This document shows positions 41,101-51,771 of a stretch of DNA of 64,000 bases, one piece after another. The notes under the pieces are model-generated. The model worked only from the letters and a program-made list of their open reading frames with translations, had not been told where the DNA came from and did no database searches. Each line of letters starts with the position of its first letter. Positions within the stretch are counted from its first letter, which is position 1. A program made the translations under genes and the position numbers. The DNA comes from Embiotoca jacksoni (Eukaryota; Chordata; Actinopteri; Embiotocidae). Location: contig JAKOON010000006.1 of assembly GCA_022577435.1 (NCBI GenBank), forward strand, positions 18,381,501 to 18,445,500. The letters run 5' to 3'.

Positions 41101-44100
41101 TTCAACAAGTAAGTGAGGCTCCTGATGCGCTGCTCTCCTTCATGAATCCCTCCGGGTCCTTTTCATAAATTCTTTTGTGCTCTGCAGGCTTTTCCTGATG
41201 AGAATTATGGATATTCCCTACCTCAACATCACAGGGCCAGACTGTAAGTAAAGTACTGGAGACACCTCATGACTGTCCCAACTCAACTCTGCTTTATTCA
41301 TATAGCAGAAGAATGCAACTCGAAGGGCTTTACATTAGAACAACACACCAAAGTACACAACAAATATACAAAACAATGTGTTAAAAATGAATGAGGAAAA
41401 TTCATTAAAAAAAAGAACAAACACCTGGGATAAAACCAATAAATATAACTTCAAGACCATAAACATTACTCCAAATTACAAGCCATATTACAGAAATAGG
41501 TCTGTAGTTTCTTTTTAAATACACTGAGTTTTCTATTCTGATATCCGGAGACGGTGATTTCCACAGTTTATGACCATAAAAAAGAGAAGGCACTCTCCAA
41601 AACCTGTCAGAGCTGACCAACGTTTTTAAATCCGTTGTGGAAAAAACAAAATGGTCCATTTCCAAGTAGCAAAAAGCTGTTTTAAAGCTCCACAGATGGT
41701 TTGATTCCACACTTGGAGAAACCCGTCACATTACACCTCCTCATCTGATTCATTGTTAAAACTCTTCTTTTTTTTTTTAAACTGCTCGGTGTAGATCTAA
41801 ATTCAAACTACTCCACCTCATGTTTCTCTCCTTCTGCTCGTAGTGCAACCCAAAAGAGACCACGTCCTGTATGTCACCTTCCCTAAAGAATGGAAGACGA
41901 GTGACCTCTACCAGCTCTTTAGTGCCTTTGGTAAGACGTCATGTTGCGTGTCCATTCTGCTTTCAAACCGCCACCGGTCGTCCCTCACCCTCTCCTTTTG
42001 GTTCTTCACTCAGGGAACATCCAGGTTTCATGGCTCAACGACACATCAGCCTTTGTGTCCCTGAGTCAGACGGACCAGGTACAGATCGGTGAGTCTCGCA
42101 CCCGAGTACCAGACTGGACTTTTTGCATGAATAAATGTTCGACTCTGGAGTTGATATCTCGTCCCGTTCCGCAGCCATGAACACCAGCCGCTACGCAGAG
42201 AGCTACAGGATCCAGACGTACGCAGAGTACATCCAGGGGAAGCAGCAGGAGAAGGAGAAGCTCGGCCACACGCCCAAAACCTGGGGAGAAGATGGCTGGT
42301 TGAAGCTTCACTACACGCCCTCCACCACCTCTGCCGAGTTTGGGTATCCCAGGTACGTCTTGTACATTCTTCAACATCACGTCCTGTGTATTTTTGTTGT
42401 CGTTTCTACTCGTTCTGTGTATACTGAGTACATGGTTTATTTGTTTTAATTTGTTGTCCTAGGTTGAGGAAACGCAGCATCAGTCCCATTCAGGGGGAGC
42501 AGGGAAGCGGCGAGAGTGTAATTACAGACGGCTGGAGTCACTACTCCTACCCAGATAGCACGGGCAGCAAGAAGATGAAAACTGACGGTGTGTGTGTGAA
42601 TGCCCGCATGCACTCGTACTTCCCTGCTGCGGTGTGGCAGCAGGTTTCCTTTAGGAAAGCACTTAGCGGAGGTACAGTGTGCCCTGAGGGAGGTGGCAGT
42701 GTGAATAATCAACACCACCAAGGAGGTAAAGTTAAGCAGGCCTGGGTAATTAGTTGAACATCAGCTTATATTTAATTAAAGGCCACCTGCTCCAGAACAG
42801 ATGGGTCAGGTGACTTCTTAACTGACAGATTCTTCCCTGCAGGTGTTCACGCTGGATAATGTGATTTGAAGGAGCATGTGACACATTTCCCGTTGTGCAT
42901 CTTGGCTTTTGTTAGGACTTCATTTTTTTTTTTTTTTCTTCCAGATATGTGTCATTTTACCATTTAGGATTTCATCAATAATAAGTAGCCATCAGTCAGG
43001 TGCTGTTTTCACCCTGTAAAACTTATTTTAATTTGCATCGCGTTTGCCCTCTTAACCTTTTTAAAGGCCCTCCTTGTCCTGCACACACAGTGCGTCTCCG
43101 TCTCCCCCCGAGTAATAATCCATGCCGCACGGGGAGATCTAACCTAAGGTCTTCTGCACTGGTTGTCACTGTTTCGTAGATGCAGGCGGACAGGCGAATG
43201 CAGAGGCTGTCGAGAGCAAGACGTCAGAGGGATGGCTGAAGACGTCGTAAGTGAACAGCAGTGATCGTTTACGCTGTCCCGTTCGTGCGTTTTTAAGCCT
43301 CTTAATGGTTGCTGTGGTCTACAGAGATGCAGCAGATTCAGCCGTGTCAAGTCCAGGCCCTGATGATGATGATGATGATGATGGCGGCGATGAGGAAGAG
43401 GGCGAGAACAGTCCTGACGGCAATGATGCTGAGGGGACGGTCACTTGGCAACGAGCCTCCAAGGTCCACGGGAGGAAAGGTCCAAAGAACAAGAAAAAGA
43501 AGTCTGAAGGTGCGTTTGTCACCGCGAGAGTCGTTTACTTTCTGGATCTGATGTTCGTTAATCTAAAAAAATACCGCTCCTCCTCATAATGCCATCTAAC
43601 AGTGGCTGATTATCATCATGTTTAGATGTGGTGGGTTTTTGGTTTGTTTTTCTGATTTTTAAAAAGTTATCTATTTAAAGCCGTCTTTAACGTCAAGGGT
43701 CCACGGTGGGAACGGGAACGGGTAAACGCTGATGCGGTGTAATTTTTCACATTCTGAATGCACAATGTGAAGAAATGTAGCATAAAATCTGTTGAGCTCA
43801 GGGAAAGAGCACAGCTAACTCGATGATTCCCAAAGGAGGATGGACGCTATACAAACTCTGCCCTTTTTCTTTTTCTTTTTTTTTTTTTTTTATCCCAAAA
43901 TGAAAATTGATTATCTAATGTTCAGAACGTGTTGTACCACCGATATGCAAAATAAGAGACCGACTTATTCTAAATGTGACAACATATTTAGAAGACATGC
44001 TGATATGTCATGCTCGCTTCTCTTTGAGGCTGCATACAGTTACTCTGAGCCAAATGTGAACATTAATGTGCTTACAAAGACGATGGTCATTTTTGCATGT

Positions 44101-44464
44101 TGGCGTGCCAACGTTTGGTAAATGGTACTGAATGCACAAAGTACAACCGGGGCATTATATTGGTGAACGTCATGACTTCTGCTGGTTGGACTTTTGGGTG
44201 AAAAGTTCAATAATCTGTGACGTTAATACAACCGATCCTGACGAGGACGTTCATGGTGGTACCAAATTACCTGGTTGTTCGTCGAACAGTGGAGATATTT
44301 AGTCTGGATCAAATGGGTAGATTCAATTCAACTTCTATGCAATAATTTGCACATGAGGATAGAAATGTGTCTTTGGTTTCTGAAGCCGCCGCCTCCTCCT
44401 CCTCCTCTCCTCCGCAGCAGCTGAATCCACCGACTCCCTGTTTGAAGTCCCAGAAGTCTGGTAG
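35149..44464 (+). CDS. parn: Poly(A)-specific ribonuclease PARN, 26 coding exons
   Basis: PARN is a DEDD-superfamily 3'-5' exonuclease that shortens poly(A) tails of mRNAs and trims snoRNA, telomerase RNA and other ncRNA 3' ends. Exons: 35149-35167, 35436-35513, 35621-35700, 36071-36138, 37199-37280, 37429-37489, 38192-38360, 38476-38538, 38641-38679, 38762-38804, 38883-38963, 39138-39194, 39922-39999, 40128-40171, 40275-40317, 40683-40758, 40845-40955, 41039-41108, 41188-41243, 41844-41930, 42014-42088, 42175-42352, 42463-42587, 43180-43246, 43325-43509, 44418-44464. Phases agree throughout: 2082 nt, 693 aa (human 639). Asp28 and Glu30 sit in AIDGEFSG; the next catalytic Asp is in GHNMLLDVMH; His and Asp are in LHEAGYDAYIT. 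An R3H region lies between, and the RRM starts near PKRDHVLYVTFPKEW. The extra length is a C-terminal acidic/basic tail with a seven-Asp run and KNKKKK, probably a nuclear signal. It ends in LFEVPEVW, close to the mammalian C terminus. The start gives a good N-terminal match. Confidence 0.96.
35386..35423. repeat. (GAT)n trinucleotide tract in PARN intron 1
   Basis: The GAT/GTT repeat ends 12 bp upstream of the exon 2 acceptor AG (35434-35435). It sits where a polypyrimidine tract would be expected. The poly-Met open frame here is an artefact. Confidence 0.85.
35532..35619. repeat. (AAG)n and (TTTG)n tracts in PARN intron 2
   Basis: (AAG)n at about 35532-35560 and (GTTT)n at about 35594-35616. 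The second forms the pyrimidine-rich stretch before the exon 3 acceptor at 35619-35620. Confidence 0.85.
35721..36015. repeat. Heptamer CT minisatellite filling PARN intron 3
   Basis: About 42 tandem 7-bp units of the form CCTCYKT/CCTTCCT (cctccgt, cctctgt, cctcctt, cctcttt), almost purely pyrimidine on the coding strand. It takes up roughly 80 percent of the 370-nt intron. Because 7 is not a multiple of 3 and the units lack stops, a long Ser-Pro-Leu open frame runs across it on the + strand and a Glu-Arg-Gly frame on the - strand; neither is a gene. Confidence 0.92.
36634..36652. repeat. C19 homopolymer in PARN intron 4
   Basis: Nineteen consecutive C inside the roughly 1.06-kb intron 4. 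Length is uncertain in any assembly. Confidence 0.9.
39264..39330 (+). mobile_element. One end of a hAT-type element in PARN intron 12
   Basis: CAGTGGTTCTCAAATGTTTT matches the hAT terminal inverted repeat seen complete at 2929 and 59392. I could not find a matching right end (…CCACTG) before the next exon at 39922, so this is a fragment or its second end has decayed. An A-rich run follows at 39313-39330. Confidence 0.45.
41283..41720. repeat. Dispersed repeat in PARN intron 19
   Basis: Begins with ctctgctttattcatatag then a tgcaactcgaagggctttac segment, the phrase shared by many fish repeats (tttatttatatagca ... caaagtgctttaca). It lies between the exons at 41188-41243 and 41844-41930. The opposite-strand open frame of 101 codons has no recognisable domain. 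Confidence 0.5.
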
Positions 44465-45400
44465 CGAGAGGCCACGGTCCCGCACTGGGCTCCTGCTCAG
44501 GGTCTCTTCAGAAGCACTTGGGGTGCTCTCCTCCTCCTCCTCCTCCTCCTCCTTCTCCTCGAGGTCGTACAGCTCTGGGAGCGCTGCATGCCCTGAATTC
44601 ATCCATTTCACTCAGCAGCTGTGGGTACCGGGTCCAGAGCTACCAGCTACGCTCCTCCGCTGGACTATTGAAAAGAGAAAACACAAGCCATAACAAACAG
44701 CTGCCATATTTTGATCTCGCACCAGAGGAGCAGGCAACTCCTCCAGGTACACACCCTCACAAACACACCACTAGATGTAGAAAATCGAAACGTTAAACCT
44801 TTTCATTTCTCCTCTGATGTGCTCAGACTGGAATCTGCCACTACAGACAGAATCATTCACGAGTTTTAACGACACGGTCGCCTCTAATCAGTCTTATATT
44901 TTGTGAGTGTGAGTTGAGTGCGAGTTTGTGCATGTGAGGGAGATGTACATTTTTCTCTAGTCTTTGTATTCCTGTGAATCTGTTTCATAAATCGTGAGAG
45001 ATAAAATACCACTCGACAGGTCCTGTAGTTTACAAGGTCAGGGTTATTTAGTATTTTAATGCAGTCAGATATTAATTTCCATTTTAAAAAGAAATGTACG
45101 TTTCAGTCAACTTCTCCAGTTTTATCAGACATATATAAGCTTATCAATGATAATGTGATATTTATTATTGGTGGCAGTTTGACCCTTCATGAGAGGTGCT
45201 TGTTTTGTTTTTGTACAGAATTGTTTTTCTTTACCTTTTTTTTGTGTTGAATGTTTTGTAACCGTCAACCTGCAACAATGTCAGAGTATGTTCTAATGCA
45301 AAAGGTGTAAACGTTAAGACGTATACATTTTTGTATAAGATAAAGTTTAAAAATCCTTAAATACTTCCTTGGAAAGGGAACAAAATTAAAGAATGTTTCT
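44465..45400 (+). other. PARN 3' UTR
   Basis: Follows the TAG at 44462-44464. The start of the UTR has CTC/CTT-rich repeats (44525-44565). A candidate poly(A) signal ATTAAA lies at 45385-45390, and nothing else downstream before 46.2 kb suggests another gene in this orientation. Confidence 0.5.
45385..45390 (+). terminator. Candidate PARN poly(A) signal (ATTAAA)
   Basis: ATTAAA, the commonest variant poly(A) hexamer, about 920 nt after the stop codon and before a GT/T-rich segment (tgtttgtctccccgtttt). An ATAAAA near 45002 is an alternative proximal signal. Confidence 0.4.
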
Positions 45401-46200
45401 TAGTAATCTGTTTGTCTCCCCGTTTTCTCTGCTGAATGAAAATCTGGGTCGTTGCACATGAAGCTATTCACGTTAAGACCCCAACTCCAGTTTTTAATAT
45501 GCGTTTGTTCGTCCACTTGCTCTGATTTTATAGTGCTTGTTAAAGCTCCGGTGAAACCACAAGATGATGGAGATTAACATTTGATTTCATTATTCAAAAT
45601 GATGCTGTAGAAACTTTTTATTTGGCACATTTTTTAAATAGACCACTTACTTTATTTATTTATTTTTTAACTGTGATTGCTCCAGAGTCCTGCTTCCCTG
45701 GTAGGCTGTTTGTTTGTTTGTTTGTCTTGCAGGTCTTTGTGAAGCTGAGGCACAATCCGGTTAACTGGGAACACCTGGCCAGTGTTCTTTACCTTATTTA
45801 ATCTCACCTTCCTCGACGCCACTGTTCTCTAACGTTTCATTGGGTTTTTTTTTATGCACCTCACGTTTGCCACTAAATTCATGCACCGCTGACTGACTGC
45901 CACACCCGTCAGAATAATTAGTTACTTAAATTTTACTAGCTATAATTAAATTAAATGTGAAATTGATTTGGTTTAGAATGTTACTTTTAACTACAAAACA
46001 CATCTGCTCTGAGATGTGTTTGTGGACCGTGTGTGTCAATCATCTCAAACGGTTTAACGTGTAAAGTTAATTTAATATCAAGATTTTGAATAATCCCAAA
46101 GTAACATGAATTGTATAGGAAGTCAATTATAGAAAAACAAACCTGACTTCCAAGCAGTTTTAATAGCACAAAATGCAATACATAGATTCTATCTTTACAA
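45401..46200. other. Spacer between convergent PARN and REXO5
   Basis: No gene. Contains a short (TTTG)n run at about 45709-45725 and AT-rich sequence. Confidence 0.5.
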
Positions 46201-46212
46201 TACAATAAAAAA

Positions 46213-46218
46213 TTTATT
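46213..46218 (-). terminator. Candidate REXO5 poly(A) signal (AATAAA on the - strand)
   Basis: TTTATT on the + strand reads AATAAA on the - strand, about 930 nt after the REXO5 stop codon. It would give a 3' UTR from 47148 to about 46200. It is not the only possible site. Confidence 0.35.
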
Positions 46219-46219
46219 G

Positions 46220-47148
46220 TCCATTGTCTTTCTTTGTTAAATGGAAAATGAATTGCATTAAATGAATAGTCATTCTACATCAACTTGTGATAAACTTGCT
46301 CTTCAGCATGCATTGCACCAAGTTGTTTTGTTCATTTTTCCTCATTGATCTTACAAATATGGTTAAAGTCTTGTTCAAAACATGCTTTGATTATTTGATT
46401 TTTGATTTTTTTTTTCAAGTAGTATGTGACCTAAACGTCCCTAAAATAGGACCTATTATGGTCACTTCCAGTTTCTTTAATGTTCTTGGACTCCACCAGA
46501 GTTGCTTTCCATGATTCACAGTTCACAAATCTGCTCCATGAACACGAACATCTGCACGGTAAGCCCATTACATCATTACCAGTGACATCACAGGATTTTG
46601 TCATAAGGCATATATAAATTTTTCTTATACATGTCTAATAGCCATTCATGTGGGGAGAGCAGTAACATAGCTGTCACCAAACACCTGCAACTTCTAGCAT
46701 CTCCCTGCACGTCGCTCTGTACTTCATGAGCGTGCTGTGCTTGGAGCAGATGACCATATAAGGAGATCCGTGACGCCCTGACAACCGAGTGTTCAAAGCA
46801 GTCTGACGCCTGAACTGGTTTCTAAAGGAATTACCGTTTCCTACCTTTACGTCATTATTTGAAACTTTGGCCAAATTTAGCATGAACATACGATGTTGCA
46901 ACATTAGGACAGAATATATTAAAAAGCGAGAAAAAAAACTTTAATATACAAATACGTACAAAATACTGCTATTAGCTCCTTGAATAAAAAAAACATCGAT
47001 CTGAGGTAAAGGACGTCTCATTATGACACAGCCTTGGAGTTTGATTTTGCTTAATTGATTTCATTTAGTCCACGTGACACGGGCTGAGGCATCACGGCAC
47101 TTGCTGACATTTCATTGTTTTCCCGGTGCAGGTTTAAGCTCCGTCTCC
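46220..47148 (-). other. REXO5 3' UTR region
   Basis: Sequence between the REXO5 stop (47149-47151) and the candidate poly(A) signal. No exon of another gene seen; open frames on both strands lack similarity. Confidence 0.4.
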
Positions 47149-50100
47149 TCAAAACCCTCGAATGACCTCCATCAGACACAAACCGGGAAGGTGACCGTTC
47201 GCGCTGGATAATAGAACAGAAGAAGAAAATGGTTCAGAAATACTAAACTGTGGAGCAGATTATGTCAGAGATGCTGCAAAGAGTCCTCACCTGAAATGTC
47301 CGGGCAGCAGAACCACAGACAAGGTGCCGCCCGGGAGGGATCGGAAGAGTTTCTTTAGCCGGCGGTCCAGCTTCTTCATCACGAGATCCATTTCCTTGTC
47401 CTGCACATATTACACAATACAGCCTAAATGAAATATGTGCTATACATTATGAATATTCTGAAATATACCTGCAAGTCTTTCTTCTGTACATTACCACTCA
47501 AATCTGATTCTTACACTGAATTGGAGCTCATTTTACAGCAGAAACATGATGCAATCGTGTGTGTTTGTGCTGCTGCCACTGGCCTTAAACCACACTGACA
47601 TTCATTCATTACACGGGACAGTCATCATACACTACTGTGAGGTATGTAAAGGTTGGATGATCATCAGCATACGTGTGTCTTCGTTCATAAGGCTTTGTTA
47701 TCTAAGCAAGATATTTAGGTTCAGAGTTCAGAGCTGCTAACCACAAAACCAGGCAGACTGGCTTTGAAAGCTCCACCTCTGAACTGGGACGTCCATACGG
47801 GCACTCTGCATCTTTCTAGTGGAATGAGCTGCAAGACAGCTTGAAGTTACAGTTGCTTCAGAAAGTGTTCAGACTTCAGATTCAGACTTTTTGCACATTT
47901 TACTGTTGTAGTTTTTTTTTTTTTTTTCAAACTATAATGTCATTTTTTTCCCCCCCATCAATCGACAATAATCAATCCATAATGACAACGTGAAACAGTG
48001 CTTTTAAAAATCTGTAGAAAAGTCTCTGCAGCCATCTTCAGTAGCCAATTAATTACCATAGCAACACATGCCTACACATGCTTGCCTACACATGCTTGCC
48101 AACACCACTCCAACAACAGTCTCCACAAAAAGACCAGTTAAGGACTAAACTCCTGCTGTGTGCATACATGACCTAAAGGAAGAAGGACATTGTGCCATTT
48201 CAGTGTTGTGGAATTGTTTTAAGGGTTTATAATGTTAATGAGAGGTGTCTTTATGTTTGCCAGGTTACCTCTGCTGTAAAAGAGTTCAATTACATTCTCG
48301 ATTACCTTATTATTACTATATAAATAATGATCGCTGTGTATTTTTGTTTATCCCATTAGTAACGATACTTTCTCCTTTGTACAGACCACACACACACACA
48401 AGCTAGCAGTTGTGCCTGTGTACCTGATGCCTTCAATCTTAGTAAAGTTCTGTTAAAGAAATTTCAGTTCCTGTTTCCTGACCTGACACTTCATATTGGT
48501 TAAGACCAGCTAAATAGTTCACTACACAATTTGTACAAAAAACATCAGAGAAGATTCTAGAGCAATAAATTGAAGGGGTCGACAACTTTGTGAAGCGACT
48601 GTAGGGAATCACATTCCTCAGAGAGACTATTAAGATTTAATAACTTGTATTTCTAATAATATTTTAGATGGTATTAATCAGTGTTGTCATGTATGTGTGA
48701 CGTTTGTTCTGAGTGAGTTTTACTGTTTTGATCTTGTGTGTATTAAATGTCTTGCAAAAGAGAACTAACCAACTCCTACTCCAGTCATCAAGTTTTAACA
48801 CACTGACTTCTTAATATCCACGTCACTTATCAATAAAGCATTCGTTAAAGTAGTAATTGCTCTGCTTGTATACAGTTTGTTTCTTTAATAAGCTTCTTGT
48901 TCTTTCCATCTGAACAGTACTGTTAAATTGTACTTTGACCTAAAACGTAACATAACAAGCCAGATTCTATAGTAAAGCACAATTTGGCAGTGAACACATT
49001 AAAAGTACCAACTTTCCTTGGTATTAAGTCGTCTTTATACAAACATAAACATGCAACTGTTAAAAAAAAAAAAAAATCATAAAATATGAATGCACAAAAT
49101 GATCATAGAAGATTCTGTGTGACATCCAACTGGAATCAATTCAATCTTTACCTGTGAACTGTTGTTGTCGCCCTCTGCTGCTGTCCCATCAGCATCCACT
49201 GGAGCCACTGGCGTTGTCATGCCAACCCATGAAGGCAGGTGGGTCGGAGTCAGGGACGGAGAGATGAGGTAGTTCTCCGTCCGCAGATCGTCTGAAGATG
49301 AGACGGCTGCATGCTTCGCCTCTGAACTCTGGAACCCGACTGTGTCCAGCAGACACGCTCGAGTTAGAGAAGAATTCACAAACACACTCTGCAACAAGAG
49401 ATCATTCAGAACAGAGCTTTTTAACTCACTTCTGCAGGTATGCCTCGCGTGTTTTACCGGCTTGACAGACAGGATGACTTCTTTCACCGCACCGAAGCGA
49501 CCAAACGTCTCTGTGACTGCCTCCTCTGACAGTTTAGATGTGGTGGTGAGCTGCAACTGTTTACCGTTTATTTGAGCTAGTGGCTGCCCGTTTGCCGTTT
49601 GAACCGGAGGGACACCTGAACATTCAGCATCTGATGCATGTCCATTAACCTTTGCGGAAACGTTTACGTGTTCGGCCCGACTGGGCTTCCGTTTGACAGC
49701 GTAAAGGTGAGTTGCGTTGAGAGGGTCAGCCATTAAAGCATCAAGAGTTAGATCCAGGTCTAGCATTGACATAGACGCGGGCCTCTGCACCTAGAAAATA
49801 ATAAATATTTGTGCATAGCCGACGTAAAGGGAATAAGTGGGAGGAAAAAGTGAAGAGACCTACTTTGATGGACTGCCCTTGCACATCTAGTCCATCCAGA
49901 GTTCTTAAAGCCAGCACCGCTCCCTCCAGCAGCTCAAACTCTATCTTTGCATGAAGGACCTGGAAACCAAACAGAGTTAGAACATTTATATAAGTTTAAT
50001 AAATCACCACCAAAACTAGTGAACAATGTCACAGCTGTAGTTTAACAGGAACTGAGGCAGTAATTATCACCAGACACAAATAGTAGTTTAAAAATAAAAA

Positions 50101-51362
50101 ATAGGTCAAATAAAGGACATGTGAGGGATACCCAGTCACTTTCATCCAGCATTTCTATTCTTCGAATCGGTCCACAGCAACGAAACAGCCGCCTCACTTC
50201 TGTGTTTGAGAATCGTTCAGGGAACGGCCCAGCAAACACCACGCACATGTCCCGAAGATGAGCTCCCACCTGCCGGACCAACGCACGGTAAACATACATC
50301 CAAACGACACCCTGCAAAATGATACGTGGTCTGAATAACTGCCTCACAGTCAGATACTGCTGCTCCGGATGAAGGGAGTGCCTCTTCAGATGATCCGAGA
50401 AGGAGGATAACTGGAGGACGGAGAGGAATGGATTCTTTGTCTGACTCCTGAAAGACTTCAGCAGCTGAAGAAGAGAAGGTGCAGAAGTAGGGAAGCAAAG
50501 GAGGAAGAGTTTAGGAGAGGATTCACATACGCAGAAAGGTGTAGAAAGTAAAACTTCTGATTTGATTAAAGATATCGCGGTGGCATAGCAGATGAATCCT
50601 GATGTATATTCACCTATATTACAATAAACCAGTAAACTAATATAGTAAACGAGCAAACTTGCTGATCGATGCTCATTTCAATGGGGAAAAAAAAAAGCTT
50701 TTTTGGGTGTTCGGGCAAGTGTTGGATCAGGTTGTGAAGACTAACTTCTCACCTCTCTGTCGGAGCTGTACCACCGCTGATTGGTCAGATCCAGGGCGAT
50801 GTCGGATCGCTTTCCTAGAAAGGACACTGACCGCCCAAGTGTCTGCAGTATGTCGGCAAACCTGCACGAAAAGGAAGGACGGAGAATCTGTCACAATCGT
50901 TTCAATAGGAGTTTAATGTTTCAGATTTCCTGGAAGGCATGAAACCTCATTAACTATGTTGTTTAGATCAAATGATTCTCCGTGTCGACAGAGTTTTCAG
51001 GTTATTTCTGAAACATTTTCTATGTCTGAGGATGTTTACATTATTGTTTTCCAAATCAAAATGTGCTGTGATTTTTTTTGTATCCACCATGAAGAGAGTT
51101 TTTAAACACTGCCTTTAAACGGAGGCAACAAAAAACTCAAAGGAAAAACTATCCAATTTATGGTGAACGTGGTCTGAGTGACTGTTGTATGATGTCAAGG
51201 ACACAGAAAGGTACAGAGTCTGGATGACATGTCGTACCTGGGACTTGGTGCTGGTGCTGGTGCTGATGCAGGTGTGCAGTCAGGGGCCTCCTCTTCTATT
51301 GTAAATCCCCACAGCCTCGGATGGAGCTCTACAACCTGACAGCGAGCATCAGCAGAAAATAT

Positions 51363-51415
<53 letters not shown>

Positions 51416-51740
51416 GAATGTGTGTTTTAGAGGGCATTTTTCTACCTGACGAGGTCCTGTTTTGATGAAGTACTGGGCCAGCTCCAGGGCTGCTAAAGCG
51501 TCCTCAGTGGGATCATGACCCCTCCTCTCTTCTGTTTGGATTTGCCTCCTGGCATGCAGGTGGAAAATGAAATTATGACATGTAGTGGGTGAGAAGAACT
51601 CAGAGAGAGAGAGTGAAAACAAGAGCTTACCTCAGCACTTCTTCAGCCAGAACCTTGAGCTTAAACCTCTGTCCGAAATCTTTCTTGTACAGCAGTGAGG
51701 TGTCGATTACATGCTGATGGATGAGCTGCGGGGAGGACAC

Positions 51741-51771
<31 letters not shown>

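Noticed and set aside
44309..44693. Overlapping acidic and Ser-rich open frames at the PARN 3' end
   Set aside because: CTC/GAG repeat in the last exon and 3' UTR read in other frames; no conserved domain.
50217..50498. Alternative-frame - strand open frame over REXO5 exons 12-13
   Set aside because: The other frame matches REXO5 family residues (MCVVFAGPF and the segment before it), so this one is a shadow.
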